Shown here: piece after piece, positions 1 through 9,313 of the stretch
Layout of the letters: each line of letters opens with the position of its first letter
Position numbering within the stretch: position 1 is the first letter of the stretch
From: Bog-756 sp963701325
Lineage (GTDB): Bacteria; Actinomycetota; Acidimicrobiia; Acidimicrobiales; RAAP-2
Assembly: GCA_963701325.1 (NCBI GenBank)
Contig: OY969604.1
Location: 3,162,001-3,226,000 of the forward strand
Reading direction: 5' to 3'
Length of the DNA stretch: 64,000 nt
The notes under the pieces: model-generated
The model's input: only the letters and a program-made list of their open reading frames with translations
Database searches by the model: none
What the model was told of the DNA's origin: nothing
Made by a program: the position numbers and the translations under genes

Positions 1-44
1 TCGGAACGCCTGCTGTCGATTTGGGGGCCCAGGGAGGGTACGAG

Positions 45-1568
45 ATGACTGCACGCAAGACGTGGACGATGTTGCTCCGTGGGGCGATTCTGGTGCCAGT
101 CGTGCTGGTGCTGGGCGCGTGCAACAATTGGACGATGTACGGGGGCAATGCCGCGCACACCGGCTACAGCTCGTCGGAGTCCGCGATCAGGGCGAGCAAT
201 GTCGGAACGCTCGTCGAAGGGGGAGCCAGTACCCCCGTTGGCGGGGTCGGGACCATCAGTTCGTCACCCACTGTCGCAGCCGACGTGCTGTACGCCACGT
301 CTGAAAACGGGGCGGCCAATGGTGGCGGCGGCGGCACGCTGTACGCGTACTCAGCAAACGGAGCCACCAACTGCTCGACTACCAGTCCCGAGTCTTGTGC
401 TCCGTTGTGGAGCAAAAATCCCGGCGGCTCCAGCCACGGCCTGTCCTCGTCACCGGCTGTCGACAATTCACTCTCGACACCTGTCGTGTACGTCGGAGGC
501 CACGACGGCGTCGTCTACGCCTATGAGGCCTCGAACGGCACCTTGCTCTGGCAGTCTCAGACCCTCGGCGGTTCTATCGATGGGTCGCTCACCGTCGCCA
601 ATGGATACGTCTACGTTCCCGAGGACTATGGATGGGTCTATGTCTTCCCCTCGACCACCGGCACCGATAGTAACGATCAGAATTGTTGGACGGACAGTCA
701 GGGTGTCACTGAATGCGATCCGGATTGGGGTTACAGCACTGGGGGGAACAACTTCTCGACGCCAGCAGTCGCGAATGGGATGCTCTACCAGGCTGCCGGT
801 GACCACGCCGGTAGTGGGGATCCGAATGATCCGAATCAGTATGCGTTGTATGCATTCAACGCCTCTTACAACGCTAGCCAGTGTCCCGGAACCTTTGCTC
901 CGCACCTACACGGCAAGACCTTGGGTTACATCGCGACGTGCAATCCTGCGTGGTCCGCTCCCTGGCAGCAGGGCGGTGAGTGGGACGGCGGAAGCGGGTC
1001 GCCCACGGTTGCGGACGGCGATGTCTACATTGAATCCGCCACCAACGGGCTGCTCGCGTTCTCTGCAGACGGATCCGGCCAACAGTGTACGGGCACCCAA
1101 TATACGGGGCAGTGGGGGGAAATCTGCACGCCGCTCTGGACGGCTCCGACGGGCGACGAAGACGGCGGCGGAGGCGGTGGCTCAACGGGCCCCACTCCTG
1201 CGGTGGCGAACGGCATCGTCTATATCGGCGGAACGAATGCAAACGACGGGTATGGCGAGCTGTATGCGTTCGACGACTCAACTGGAACGCAAATGTGGTC
1301 CTTTGAAGCCGGCGGAGCAATCGACTCGTCCGCGATGATCGCTGACGGGGTTGTGTACGTCGGGTGTTCCAGCCTTACCAGCGACCCCTGCAACCGCTAT
1401 GCCAATCTGTTCGCGCTGAATGCATCGACTGGGAGCCGGCTCTGGTCGGCGGAAACTGGCCAATCGATCGACAACTCGCCGATCATCGACGACGAAGGAT
1501 CTGGGAGCGGGGTCGGGGCCGTGTACGTCGGATCGGGTAATCAGCTCTTCGCGTACACGCTCCCGTGA
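45..1568 (+). CDS. PQQ-type beta-propeller lipoprotein
   Basis: A 507-residue exported protein built of PQQ-like propeller blades. The ATG at 45 is preferred because a purine-rich AGGGAGGG lies just upstream; an in-frame TTG at 21 is possible but lacks this. The N-terminus is a lipoprotein signal with lipobox LGAC (Cys26), so the mature protein should be anchored in the membrane and face outward. Repeated blade signatures such as VVYVGGHDGVVYAY, NGTLLWQS, GELYAFDDSTGTQMW and NLFALNASTGSRLW mark about seven blades. The family fold is that of quinoprotein dehydrogenases, but no substrate or cofactor site can be assigned, so a binding or scaffold role is as likely as an enzymatic one. It converges on the amidohydrolase gene, 48 bp away. 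Confidence 0.8.
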   Translation: MTARKTWTMLLRGAILVPVVLVLGACNNWTMYGGNAAHTGYSSSESAIRASNVGTLVEGGASTPVGGVGTISSSPTVAADVLYATSENGAANGGGGGTLYAYSANGATNCSTTSPESCAPLWSKNPGGSSHGLSSSPAVDNSLSTPVVYVGGHDGVVYAYEASNGTLLWQSQTLGGSIDGSLTVANGYVYVPEDYGWVYVFPSTTGTDSNDQNCWTDSQGVTECDPDWGYSTGGNNFSTPAVANGMLYQAAGDHAGSGDPNDPNQYALYAFNASYNASQCPGTFAPHLHGKTLGYIATCNPAWSAPWQQGGEWDGGSGSPTVADGDVYIESATNGLLAFSADGSGQQCTGTQYTGQWGEICTPLWTAPTGDEDGGGGGGSTGPTPAVANGIVYIGGTNANDGYGELYAFDDSTGTQMWSFEAGGAIDSSAMIADGVVYVGCSSLTSDPCNRYANLFALNASTGSRLWSAETGQSIDNSPIIDDEGSGSGVGAVYVGSGNQLFAYTLP

Positions 1569-1616
1569 GACAAGAGCAGGACGCACTACCGGTCGAGGGC
1601 ACGGGCGCTCTGCGGT

Positions 1617-3341
1617 TCAGCGTGCTCCCCGGATCAGTTCCCCGGGCCGGGCGCCAGTGTCCTCGCCTGCGGCAAAGGTGGTCACCCCGCCCTTGATGGT
1701 CTCGACGTACCCGGTGGCTCCCTGAAGCAACCGCCTGCCGCCGGCCGGCAGATCGTCGGCCACCCGGGGGCTCCCGAGCTCGAGCTGTTCGTAGTCGATG
1801 AGGTTGATGTCGGCGAGCATGCCGGCCTCGAGGGTGCCCCGGTCGCCGAGCCCGTAGAGACGGGCGGTGTCGTGGGACTGCTTCTTCACGATCCACTCGA
1901 GGGGGAGGAGCTCGCCGCGTGCACGGTCCCGCGTCCAGTGGGTGAGCATGAAGGTGGGCTGGGAGGCGTCGCAGATGACCCCGCAGTGCGCGCCGCCGTC
2001 CCCGAGTCCAGAGGCCGACCGCGGGTGGAGGAGCATCTCACGCGCGGCGTCGAGGTTGCCGTCCGAGTAATTGAGGACCGGAACGTAGAGAAGCCCCCGG
2101 CCGTCCTCCTCGAGCATGGCGTCGTAGGCCACCGACAGCGGGGATCGACCGGTCGCGGCGGCCATCCCGGTGAGTGAGCGCTCCGGTCCGGGTTCGTAGT
2201 CGGGCGGGCTGCCGAGGACGAAGCTCGTCCGGAAGGCCTGCTCCATCCGCTCGGCGGTCGCCGGGTCCGGCTTCCATGATTCGATGGCCTGACGGACGCT
2301 GTCGGTGCGCAGGGCGGAGACCAACTCGTCGGGACGGAGGTCGCGGGCCTTGAGCTCGACGTAGGCGGGGATCTGGTCGAGGAGGCAGTAGGTGGTGAAG
2401 TGACCGGAGAGGAGCCCGAAGCCGCGGCCGGCGACCTGGGGCCAGAGGTCGGCTCCCTCCGACACCGCCCGCAGCGACTCGTCCATGAGCTCGCGCCAGA
2501 GGGTCGGTGCGGCGTCGACCTGGACGAGTGCGTAGGTGACCGGGCGGCGGATGGCCGCCGAGAGGCGGCGCATCCAGTCGATCTCCGCCTTTGGTCCGGC
2601 GATGTCCTCGCCGGCCGCACCGACCGGCGCGAGTTCGAAGATGCCGGTGCCGAGCTCGCCGAGAGCGGCACCGATCCCGAAGAGCTCGTCCTCCGCGGCA
2701 AAGGTGCCCGGCACCGGTTCCCCGTCGATGGCCCGGTGGGCGATGGTGCGCGAGGTCGAGAAGCCGAGGGCTCCGGCGGCCACGGCCTCCTTGACCAGCT
2801 GCTTCATCGCGGCGATGTCAGCGGGTGTGGCCGGCTCGTTCTGGGCTCCGCGTTCTCCCATCACATAGGAGCGCACCGCCCCGTGGGCGATCTGGGTGCC
2901 GACGTCGACGGTCCACCGGCGTTTCTCGAGCGCGTCGAGGTACTCGGGGAAGGTCTCCCAGTCCCAGGTCATCCCCTCGGAGAGCGCTGTGCCCGGGATG
3001 TCCTCGACGCCCTCCATCAGGCCGATCAGCCACGCGTGGCGGTCGGGCCGCGCCGGGGCGAACCCGACACCGCAGTTGCCGGTGACCAGGGTGGTCACTC
3101 CGTGCCAGCTGCTCGGGGCCAGCACTTCGTCCCAGGTGGCCTGGCCGTCGTAGTGGGTGTGGATGTCCACGAAACCGGGGGTGACCAGGAGGCCGTCGGC
3201 GTCGACGGTTCGCGTCGCCTCCTCGCCGCTGCATGAGCCGACCGAAGAGATCCTGCCCCCGTCCACCGCGATGTCGGCGGTGCGGGCCGGGGCCCCTGTG
3301 CCGTCCACGATTGTCCCCCCGCGAATCACCAGGTCGTGCAT
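1617..3341 (-). CDS. N-acyl-D-amino-acid deacylase-like amidohydrolase
   Basis: A 574-residue cytoplasmic metal-dependent amidohydrolase of the D-aminoacylase / dihydroorotase-like superfamily. It opens with the usual MHDLVIRGGTIVDGTG strand and carries the metal motif VDIHTHYDGQ (His61, His63). The conserved TTLVTGNCGVGFAP block and a late SDGGAHCG block are also present. Family members hydrolyse N-acyl-D-amino acids; the exact substrate here is unknown. The start at 3341 is chosen over upstream in-frame codons because a GAAGGGAG ribosome site lies just before it and family homology begins there. It is divergent from the CysQ-like gene across about 200 bp, which must hold both promoters. Confidence 0.85.
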   Translation of the reverse strand: MHDLVIRGGTIVDGTGAPARTADIAVDGGRISSVGSCSGEEATRTVDADGLLVTPGFVDIHTHYDGQATWDEVLAPSSWHGVTTLVTGNCGVGFAPARPDRHAWLIGLMEGVEDIPGTALSEGMTWDWETFPEYLDALEKRRWTVDVGTQIAHGAVRSYVMGERGAQNEPATPADIAAMKQLVKEAVAAGALGFSTSRTIAHRAIDGEPVPGTFAAEDELFGIGAALGELGTGIFELAPVGAAGEDIAGPKAEIDWMRRLSAAIRRPVTYALVQVDAAPTLWRELMDESLRAVSEGADLWPQVAGRGFGLLSGHFTTYCLLDQIPAYVELKARDLRPDELVSALRTDSVRQAIESWKPDPATAERMEQAFRTSFVLGSPPDYEPGPERSLTGMAAATGRSPLSVAYDAMLEEDGRGLLYVPVLNYSDGNLDAAREMLLHPRSASGLGDGGAHCGVICDASQPTFMLTHWTRDRARGELLPLEWIVKKQSHDTARLYGLGDRGTLEAGMLADINLIDYEQLELGSPRVADDLPAGGRRLLQGATGYVETIKGGVTTFAAGEDTGARPGELIRGAR

Positions 3342-3537
3342 GGTGCTGTTCTCCCTTCGGGCACCCTGCGGGCGCTTCCCCGATGCTCGCACGGCGCGAG
3401 CACCGGCGCAATGGAGGGGAGCCGCCCACGGCGCCGGGACACCTGCGAGCTGCCGGGAAGCCCCCCGTTCGTGCAGACTGTCCACCTGGCCCTACGGACG
3501 GAGGTCCGGGTGGCGACGCGAGGATGAGGGGGACGCA

Positions 3538-4308
3538 GTGGGGGATGCGAACGGGACCGGGGTCGGGACTGCCGAGCACGCCGCTGCGGCCGATCTGGCG
3601 TCGCGTGCGGGCGCGGTGCTCCTCGAATTGCGGGCGAGTGGCCTCGAGGGAAAAGAACTCGGGGCAGAGGGGGACCAGCGTTCGCACCGTCTGCTCGCCG
3701 CCCTGCTCGCCGAGCGGTTCCCCGACGACCGGGTGCGCTCTGAGGAGGCCGATGACGCCGAGGCCCTCGACGGGGGCCCTGGTCGGCTGTGGATCATCGA
3801 TCCGTTGGACGGGACGCGCGAGTACTCCGAGGGGCGCTCGGACTGGGCCGTGCACGTGGCCCTCGCCGTCGACGGTGAGCCGGTCGTGGGTGCCGTCGCT
3901 CTGCCCGGACTCGACCTGGTCCTCGGAACCGGGCACCCGCCGCCCCTGGCCCGCCGTTCGGCCGTCCCCCGGTTGGTGGTGAGCCGGACCCGGCCGCCGG
4001 AGCTCGTCCCCTTCGTGACCGACCGCCTCGGGGCCGAGACGGTGCCGATGGGCTCGGCAGGCGCCAAGATCGCCGCGGTCATCCGTGGGGATGCGGAGGT
4101 CTACGTCCACGCAGGCGGACAGTACGAGTGGGACTCGGCCGCACCGGTTGCTGTCGCACTCGCAACGGGCCTCCATGCGAGCCGCCTCGACGGTTCGCCC
4201 CTTCGCTACGGCCGGCCCGATCCCTGGCTGCCCGATCTCGTCGTGTGCCATCCCGACCTCGCCGACGAGGTGTTGGCCGGGGTGCGCGACGCCGGCGCCG
4301 AGCGCTGA
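3538..4308 (+). CDS. Inositol monophosphatase / CysQ-like phosphatase
   Basis: A 256-residue Mg-dependent phosphatase of the IMPase / 3'(2'),5'-bisphosphate nucleotidase family. Metal-binding motifs are visible: SEEADD, then WIIDPLDGTREYSEG, and the later YEWDSAAPVAVA block, where Asp of WD is the third ligand. The order and spacing fit CysQ, which removes PAP during sulfate assimilation, but an inositol-phosphate substrate cannot be excluded. The GTG at 3538 follows AGGATGAGGG and gives a family-length protein. Only 4 bp separate its stop from the start of the flavin oxidoreductase gene, so the two are probably cotranscribed. Confidence 0.85.
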   Translation: MGDANGTGVGTAEHAAAADLASRAGAVLLELRASGLEGKELGAEGDQRSHRLLAALLAERFPDDRVRSEEADDAEALDGGPGRLWIIDPLDGTREYSEGRSDWAVHVALAVDGEPVVGAVALPGLDLVLGTGHPPPLARRSAVPRLVVSRTRPPELVPFVTDRLGAETVPMGSAGAKIAAVIRGDAEVYVHAGGQYEWDSAAPVAVALATGLHASRLDGSPLRYGRPDPWLPDLVVCHPDLADEVLAGVRDAGAER

Positions 4309-4312
4309 GCCG

Positions 4313-5497
4313 GTGGCCACCGCCGACCGGTCGGTCTTCGGCGAGGCCAGGCTCGGACCGCTGACACTCAAGAACCGGATCATCAAGGCGGCCACCTTCG
4401 AGGGCGCGGCTCCGAAGGGTGCGGTCAGCGACGCGCTGGTGGCGTTCCACGAGACGATCGCCCGTGGAGGCGCGGCCATGACCACCGTGGCCTACCTCGC
4501 CGTCTCGCCCGAGGGCCGGACCGATCGCCACTGCGTGCTGCTCGACGCCGACTCGGTGCCCGGGCTCCAGCGGCTGACCGCCGCGGTCCACGCCGATGGC
4601 GCCGCAGCGTCGGCCCAGATCGGGCATGCGGGGCCCGTCGCCAACAGCCGCTCCAACGGTGTCGCCTCGCTGTCGCCGACCCGGCGCTTCGGCGCCTCGG
4701 GTGCTCGCACCCGGGCGGCCACCGAGGACGACATCGCCCGGATCACCCGCGACTACCGGACCGCCGCCGCGGCCGCCGTCGAGGCGGGCTTCGATTGCAT
4801 CGAAGTCCATCTCGGGCACGACTACCTGCTGAGCGCGTTCCTGAGTCCCCGGCTCAACCGGCGCACCGACCGCTGGGGCGGGACGCTCGAACGACGGGCG
4901 CGCTTCCCCGCGAGGTCGTGGCGGGCGTGCGCGAGGCGGCGGGCAGCGGTGTCGCGGTCACCGCGAAGCTCAACATGACCGACGGGGTACCCGGCGGCTT
5001 CTGGCTCGACGAGAGCATCGCTGTCGCCAGGATGCTCGAGGAGGACGGCCACCTCGACGCGCTCGAGCTCACCGGGGGGAGCTCGCTGTCCAACCCCATG
5101 TACCTCTTCCGTGGCGAGGCACCGCGCACCGAATTCGCAGCCACCCTTCCCGCTCCTCTCCGGCTCGGGTTCAAGGTGGCAGGCACCCGGTTCTTGAAGG
5201 ACTACCCGTTCGAAGAGGCCTTCTTCCTGCCCTACGCCGCGCCAGTTCAAGGATGCCCTGGACCTGCCCCTCATCCTCCTCGGCGGCATCAACCGCCTCG
5301 CCACCGTCGAGGACGCGCTCGGCGAGGGGTTCGCGTTCGTGGCGATGGCCCGGGCACTGCTGCGCGAGCCCGATCTCGTCGCCCGCTGGGAGACGGGGGA
5401 GGGTACCGAGGGGCTCTGCATCCACTGCAACAAGTGCATGCCGACCATCTACCAGGGGACCAGGTGCGTGCTCGTCGAGGGGCCGGCGGGCACCTGA
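4313..5497 (+). pseudogene. NADH:flavin oxidoreductase (old yellow enzyme family), two compensating frameshifts
   Basis: Translation across 4313-5497 matches the OYE / 2,4-dienoyl-CoA reductase-like TIM-barrel family but needs two frame changes. Frame 1 gives LGPLTLKNRIIKAATFEG and EVHLGHDYLLSAFLSPRLNRR, then is lost at a C4 run (4906-4909) where PREVVAGVRE continues in the next frame. That frame runs through ALELTGGSSLSNPMYLF and is lost near 5240-5243. The original frame then resumes with LILLGGINRLATVEDALGEGF and the Cys-rich tail LCIHCNKCMPTIYQGTRC. The total length is a multiple of three, so the two shifts cancel. Either the gene is recently broken or these are two sequence errors in GC-rich runs; the intact motifs on both sides favour error or a very recent event. 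Confidence 0.75.
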
Positions 5498-5515
5498 CGC
5501 CTCACGATCGTCGGA

Positions 5516-5869
5516 TCAGAGCGGCTCGCCGAGCTCGTCTGGATCGTCATCCGGCGCAAGCGGCGCGTCCAGATCCCACCCACCGGTGTCGGCCCTCCGG
5601 ACCGCCTCACGGGTGGTCGGTTCGCCGATCCCGTCGGGGTCGTCCATCCCGCCGTCGAGGGTGACCAGGTCCTCGGGATCGTCGAGCTCCGCATCCGCCT
5701 CCTCGAGCTCACGCTCGTCGGACTGGGTGTTCGGATCGAGCGCCGGGTCCAGCTGGAGTTCCTCGATGAAGTCGGGATCGAGCCGGAACGCCTCGTCGAT
5801 TGCGTCGTCGCCCTGTTCGAATGTCTCGGTGCCCTGTGGCTCGTCGGGGGACCAATCGCTCGGGCTCAT
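5516..5869 (-). CDS. Acidic hypothetical protein
   Basis: A 117-residue very acidic protein with many Asp/Glu and repeated LDPDF, LDPAL and DDPED-type patches, no signal peptide and no membrane segment. The start at 5869 (MSPSDWSPDEP) is chosen because the acidic composition begins there; the longer in-frame extension upstream is Arg-rich and looks like non-coding read-through. I do not recognise a family. It converges on the oxidoreductase gene, 18 bp from its stop. Confidence 0.55.
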   Translation of the reverse strand: MSPSDWSPDEPQGTETFEQGDDAIDEAFRLDPDFIEELQLDPALDPNTQSDERELEEADAELDDPEDLVTLDGGMDDPDGIGEPTTREAVRRADTGGWDLDAPLAPDDDPDELGEPL

Positions 5870-6059
5870 GTCCGCTCCACTCTGTTCCTGACCGGGTCCC
5901 GGTCGCTCGTCTCCTGGTCGCTCGTGGCCCGCGCTCACGAGGAGGACGGGGTGCGTCCGATCGTAGGTCGCTTCGCGCTGGCCGGCCCGCGGCCCGTTGG
6001 CTACGATCGTGGGTGGTGCCCGGGACTCCGGCGCCACATGACGGGATCGGAGGTGACGG

Positions 6060-6149
6060 GTGAACTCAGCAGAGACCAAGGTTGGCGTCCCGGTCCCCTC
6101 CTGCGCCGCCGTGCGCACCCGACCCGGGGGGATCACCCTCACCGTGTGA
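6060..6149 (+). CDS. Possible 29-residue small protein
   Basis: A GTG codon at 6060 follows a full GGAGGTGA ribosome-binding match (6049-6056) at normal spacing and opens a 29-codon frame (VNSAETKVGVPVP...) ending at 6149. It lies in the 470-bp gap before the ABC transporter and could be a leader peptide or a real small protein. The only support is the ribosome site; no family is recognised and the composition is unremarkable. Nothing else was seen in 5870-6340. Confidence 0.25.
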   Translation: MNSAETKVGVPVPSCAAVRTRPGGITLTV

Positions 6150-6340
6150 CCCCGGGGGCCGTGCTCCCGGAGTCCACCGCGACCGGCTGACGCCGTCGCC
6201 ACCCTGGTTCGGCCCGGTCATCCGGGCCTCGACCGGGCCCTCGTCCGCATCCCCACCGATCCGCCCTCCCTGCGGCGCGATCGCCGCGATGCCCATTCCT
6301 CCGTTGTCACGGAGCCTCAGTCTCGAAGGACCCCTCTCTC

Positions 6341-8161
6341 ATGCAACTCGACGAATTCCCCTCGGCCTCAGCCCGCGAGACCGTGGCCTACTGCTGGGAG
6401 CAGGTCGGCCGCCAGAAACGCGCGCTCGTCGTCTCCTGGGTGGTGATCGGCCTCGCGGTGATCACCGCGGACCTGGTCGCCCCGCTCATCTTCGCGGGCG
6501 TCCTCGGACGGGTCGCCACCCTCCCCCGGACGACCACCGTCAGCCAGTGGCACACCTTCGGCCCGCTGCTCGTCGCCTACACGGCAACCGGGTTGGTCGC
6601 AGTGGTGCTCTGGCGGATCGGCGGCTGGCTCCAGTGGGGGGCGACCCTGCGCGCCTTTGCCCAGGGGACGACCGGCGGCTACCGGCACCTGCTCACCCTG
6701 GGATACCGCTGGCACATGGATCACCCGGCGGGCGAGGTGATCTCCGCGCTCGGCAACTTCTCGTGGGCGTTTGCCGAGATGCTCGACGCGTTCTCCTGGG
6801 GACTCCTCCCGGTCGCGGTGGTGGTGCTCTCGGCGCTGCTGGTGCTCTCGGTGGTGGCGTGGCCGGCCGCCCTGGCCCTCCTGCTCATGGTGGCTCTGTT
6901 CGTGGTCGTGATGGCGTCCCGACTCCGGAAGGTCCGGGCCGCTGCCGAGGAGTTCGAGCGCCGCCACTCGCAGGCCACCGGGGTGATCGCAGACACGGTA
7001 GGCAATCTGATGGCCGTGCGGACGGCAGCGGCCGAGCCCAGCGAGCAGCAGCGCGTCGACGACCTCATGGCCCGGTCAGTGGATGCCGACCTGCGCGCCC
7101 GCAAGATCTTCAGCCGTACCCAGCTCCAACTCGAGACCTCGATCGTGCTCGGTACGTTGCTGGCGCTGCTGGCCGGGACGACCATGGCCGTCCACCACTG
7201 GGCGTCGACCGCGGTGCTCTACCTCATCCTCTACTACTCGGCACAGGTCGCCCTCGGACTGCAGCAGTCCTTCGAGCACCTGCGTTCCTTCTCGCGTTCG
7301 CTCGGGAGGGCGGCCAAGTTCACCGCCATCGCCGCCGAGGTCCCCGAGATCACCGACACGCCGGGCGCCGGCCCGCTCAGGCTCAGCGTCGGCAGGATCG
7401 AGGTCCGCCAGGTGTGCTTCGGCTACCGGCCGACGAGTGTCCTCTTCGACGGGCTCTCCGTCAGCGTCGCCCCAGGCGAACACGTGGCGCTTGTCGGACC
7501 ATCGGGCTCGGGCAAGTCGACGCTCTCCAAGCTGCTGCTGCGGTTCATGGACGTCCGCGACGGGCAGATCCTCATCGACGGCCAGGACATCCGGTCGGTC
7601 ACGGCCGCCTCGCTGCGCCGCCTGGTCGGCTTCGTGCCCCAGGACCCGCAGCTGCTCCACCGGACCATCGCGGAGAACATCTGCTACGGCCTCGGGGGCG
7701 ACGCGGATGCCGCCGGAACCGGGTCCGTCGACTACGACCTGGTGCGCGAGGTCGGCCGGGCCGCGCACGTGGAGGAGTTCGTGCACGATCTCCCGGACCG
7801 CTACGACACGGTGGTCGGGGAACGCGGTCTCAAGCTCTCGGGTGGACAGCGCCAGCGGGTGGCCATCGCCCAGGCCATGGCCAAGCGTGCGCCGATCCTG
7901 GTGCTCGACGAGGCGACCTCGGCCCTCGACTCCGAGTCGGAGCACCTGGTCCAGGATGCACTCTGGCGCCTCATGAAGGACACCACCGCCATGGTCATCG
8001 CCCATCGGTTGTCGACGATCGCCCAGATGGACCGGATCGTCGTGCTCGACCAGGGGAGGATCGTCGAGGAGGGCACCCACCGCGAGCTGCTTGCCGCCGG
8101 GTCGGCCGGTCTCTACGAACGCCTCTGGCGTCACCAGTCGGGGGGATTCCTGGTCGAGTGA
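6341..8161 (+). CDS. ABC exporter half-transporter (TMD-NBD fusion)
   Basis: A 606-residue type IV ABC exporter subunit with membrane domain first and ATPase second. About six hydrophobic helices occupy residues 25-310. The nucleotide-binding domain has Walker A GPSGSGKST (about 386-394), Q-loop FVPQDPQLL, signature LSGGQRQR (about 498), Walker B ILVLDEATSALD (about 519) and H-loop IAHRLST (about 554). All catalytic residues are present, so it should work as a homodimer or with a partner not in the window. Substrate unknown; lipids, peptides and drugs are all exported by this family. It stands alone, and a hairpin after its stop separates it from the convergent dehydrogenase. Confidence 0.9.
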   Translation: MQLDEFPSASARETVAYCWEQVGRQKRALVVSWVVIGLAVITADLVAPLIFAGVLGRVATLPRTTTVSQWHTFGPLLVAYTATGLVAVVLWRIGGWLQWGATLRAFAQGTTGGYRHLLTLGYRWHMDHPAGEVISALGNFSWAFAEMLDAFSWGLLPVAVVVLSALLVLSVVAWPAALALLLMVALFVVVMASRLRKVRAAAEEFERRHSQATGVIADTVGNLMAVRTAAAEPSEQQRVDDLMARSVDADLRARKIFSRTQLQLETSIVLGTLLALLAGTTMAVHHWASTAVLYLILYYSAQVALGLQQSFEHLRSFSRSLGRAAKFTAIAAEVPEITDTPGAGPLRLSVGRIEVRQVCFGYRPTSVLFDGLSVSVAPGEHVALVGPSGSGKSTLSKLLLRFMDVRDGQILIDGQDIRSVTAASLRRLVGFVPQDPQLLHRTIAENICYGLGGDADAAGTGSVDYDLVREVGRAAHVEEFVHDLPDRYDTVVGERGLKLSGGQRQRVAIAQAMAKRAPILVLDEATSALDSESEHLVQDALWRLMKDTTAMVIAHRLSTIAQMDRIVVLDQGRIVEEGTHRELLAAGSAGLYERLWRHQSGGFLVE

Positions 8162-8169
8162 GCGGAGGG

Positions 8170-8188
8170 CCCGGGCTTCACGCCCGGG
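8170..8188. terminator. Hairpin terminator between convergent genes
   Basis: CCCGGGC (8170-8176), a 5-nt loop, then GCCCGGG (8182-8188) forms a perfect 7-bp GC stem 9 bp after the ABC transporter stop and 19 bp before the convergent dehydrogenase stop. There is no T-tract, which is common for actinobacterial terminators. It can act on both strands. Confidence 0.55.
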
Positions 8189-8206
8189 GATGCGGGCGTC
8201 AGCGCC

Positions 8207-9241
8207 TCAGTGCCCCCGATCGGAGGCGTCGACGACGACCACCGCGGCTCCGGTCACCCGATCGTGCGCGAGGTCGGCGAGCGCCTCGTCGGCGCGATCG
8301 AAGGCGTAGGGGGTGGTCGTCGCCCGGACACCGGCAGCGGCAGCGAGTGCGAGGAACTCCTCACCGTCGGTCCGGGTGTTCGCGGTCACGCTGCGCAGGG
8401 TGCGCTCCTCGAAGAGGTGGCGCTCGTAGTCGAGGGTGGGGATGTCGGTCAGGTGGATCCCCGCGATGGCCAGGGTTCCGCCGCGGTCGAGCGCCTCGAG
8501 CGCGGGCAGGACAAGCGAGCCGACCGGTGCGAAGAGGATGGCGCCGTCGAGCGGCTCGGGCGGGGGGTGCGCCGCATCAGCGGCGCTGGTCGCGCCGAGG
8601 GCGAGCGCGAGCTCTCTCGCCTCAGAGGACCGGGTGAGTACGTGTACCCGGGCTTCCTCGGCGATCGCGATCTGGGCCGTGAGGTGGGCCGACCCGCCGA
8701 AACCGTAGATGCCGAGTCGCCCGCCCGGCGGGAGCTCGGTCCGGCGCAGGGCGCGGTACCCGATGATCCCGGAGCAGAGGAGGGGCGCCGCGTCGACGTC
8801 ATCCAGCGAGTCGGGCAGTGCGTAGGCGAAGGCCTCCTCGACCACTGCGTACTCGGCGTACCCACCGTCGACGTCCCACCCGGTGAACCGGGGCGCGATG
8901 CAGAGGTTCTCGCGTCCGCTCAGACAGAAGAGGCAGCGCCCGCAGGTGTGGGCGAGCCAGGGGATCCCGATCCGGTCCCCGACGGCAAACCGGGTGGACC
9001 CCGCTCCGAGCCGGTCCACGACGCCGACCACCTCGTGACCGGGAATGACCCGGGGGCGCCGGGGCGCGAGGTCGCCCTCGGCCAGGTGGAGGTCGGTGCG
9101 GCAGACTCCGCACACGCGTACGCGGACCCGGACCTCTCCCGGTCCCGGTGAGGGAGGGGAGCGCTCGATCGTGACCAGCGGCCTGCCGTCGATCGGCCCC
9201 GGATCGCCCACGGCCCAGGCCCGCGTGCTCCGCTCGCTCAC
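8207..9241 (-). CDS. Zinc-dependent alcohol dehydrogenase
   Basis: A 344-residue medium-chain dehydrogenase/reductase. Catalytic zinc residues are visible in CGVCRTDLH and PGHEVVG; the structural-zinc lobe has four cysteines in CGRCLFCLSGRENLC. The nucleotide fold has a G-rich GIYGFGGSAHLTAQIA turn in place of the classical GxGGxG. The sequence style resembles the mycobacterial AdhA-like branch. It would oxidise an alcohol or reduce an aldehyde with NAD(P); the substrate is unknown. Monocistronic, convergent with the ABC transporter. Confidence 0.88.
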   Translation of the reverse strand: MSERSTRAWAVGDPGPIDGRPLVTIERSPPSPGPGEVRVRVRVCGVCRTDLHLAEGDLAPRRPRVIPGHEVVGVVDRLGAGSTRFAVGDRIGIPWLAHTCGRCLFCLSGRENLCIAPRFTGWDVDGGYAEYAVVEEAFAYALPDSLDDVDAAPLLCSGIIGYRALRRTELPPGGRLGIYGFGGSAHLTAQIAIAEEARVHVLTRSSEARELALALGATSAADAAHPPPEPLDGAILFAPVGSLVLPALEALDRGGTLAIAGIHLTDIPTLDYERHLFEERTLRSVTANTRTDGEEFLALAAAAGVRATTTPYAFDRADEALADLAHDRVTGAAVVVVDASDRGH

Positions 9242-9313
9242 TCACACGCACGCTACCAAGGGAGCCCTGACCTGCGCCCGGGTGTCACCCGACCGGTCAG
9301 TCCCGGATCGGCG

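Noticed and set aside
2818..4485. 555-codon leftward frame across the CysQ-like gene
   Set aside because: No domain; composition of a GC shadow; it overlaps two convincing genes.
6082..8637. 851-codon rightward frame overlapping the ABC transporter
   Set aside because: Arg/Pro/Gly-rich shadow in another frame; Walker A, signature and Walker B are all in the 6341 frame.
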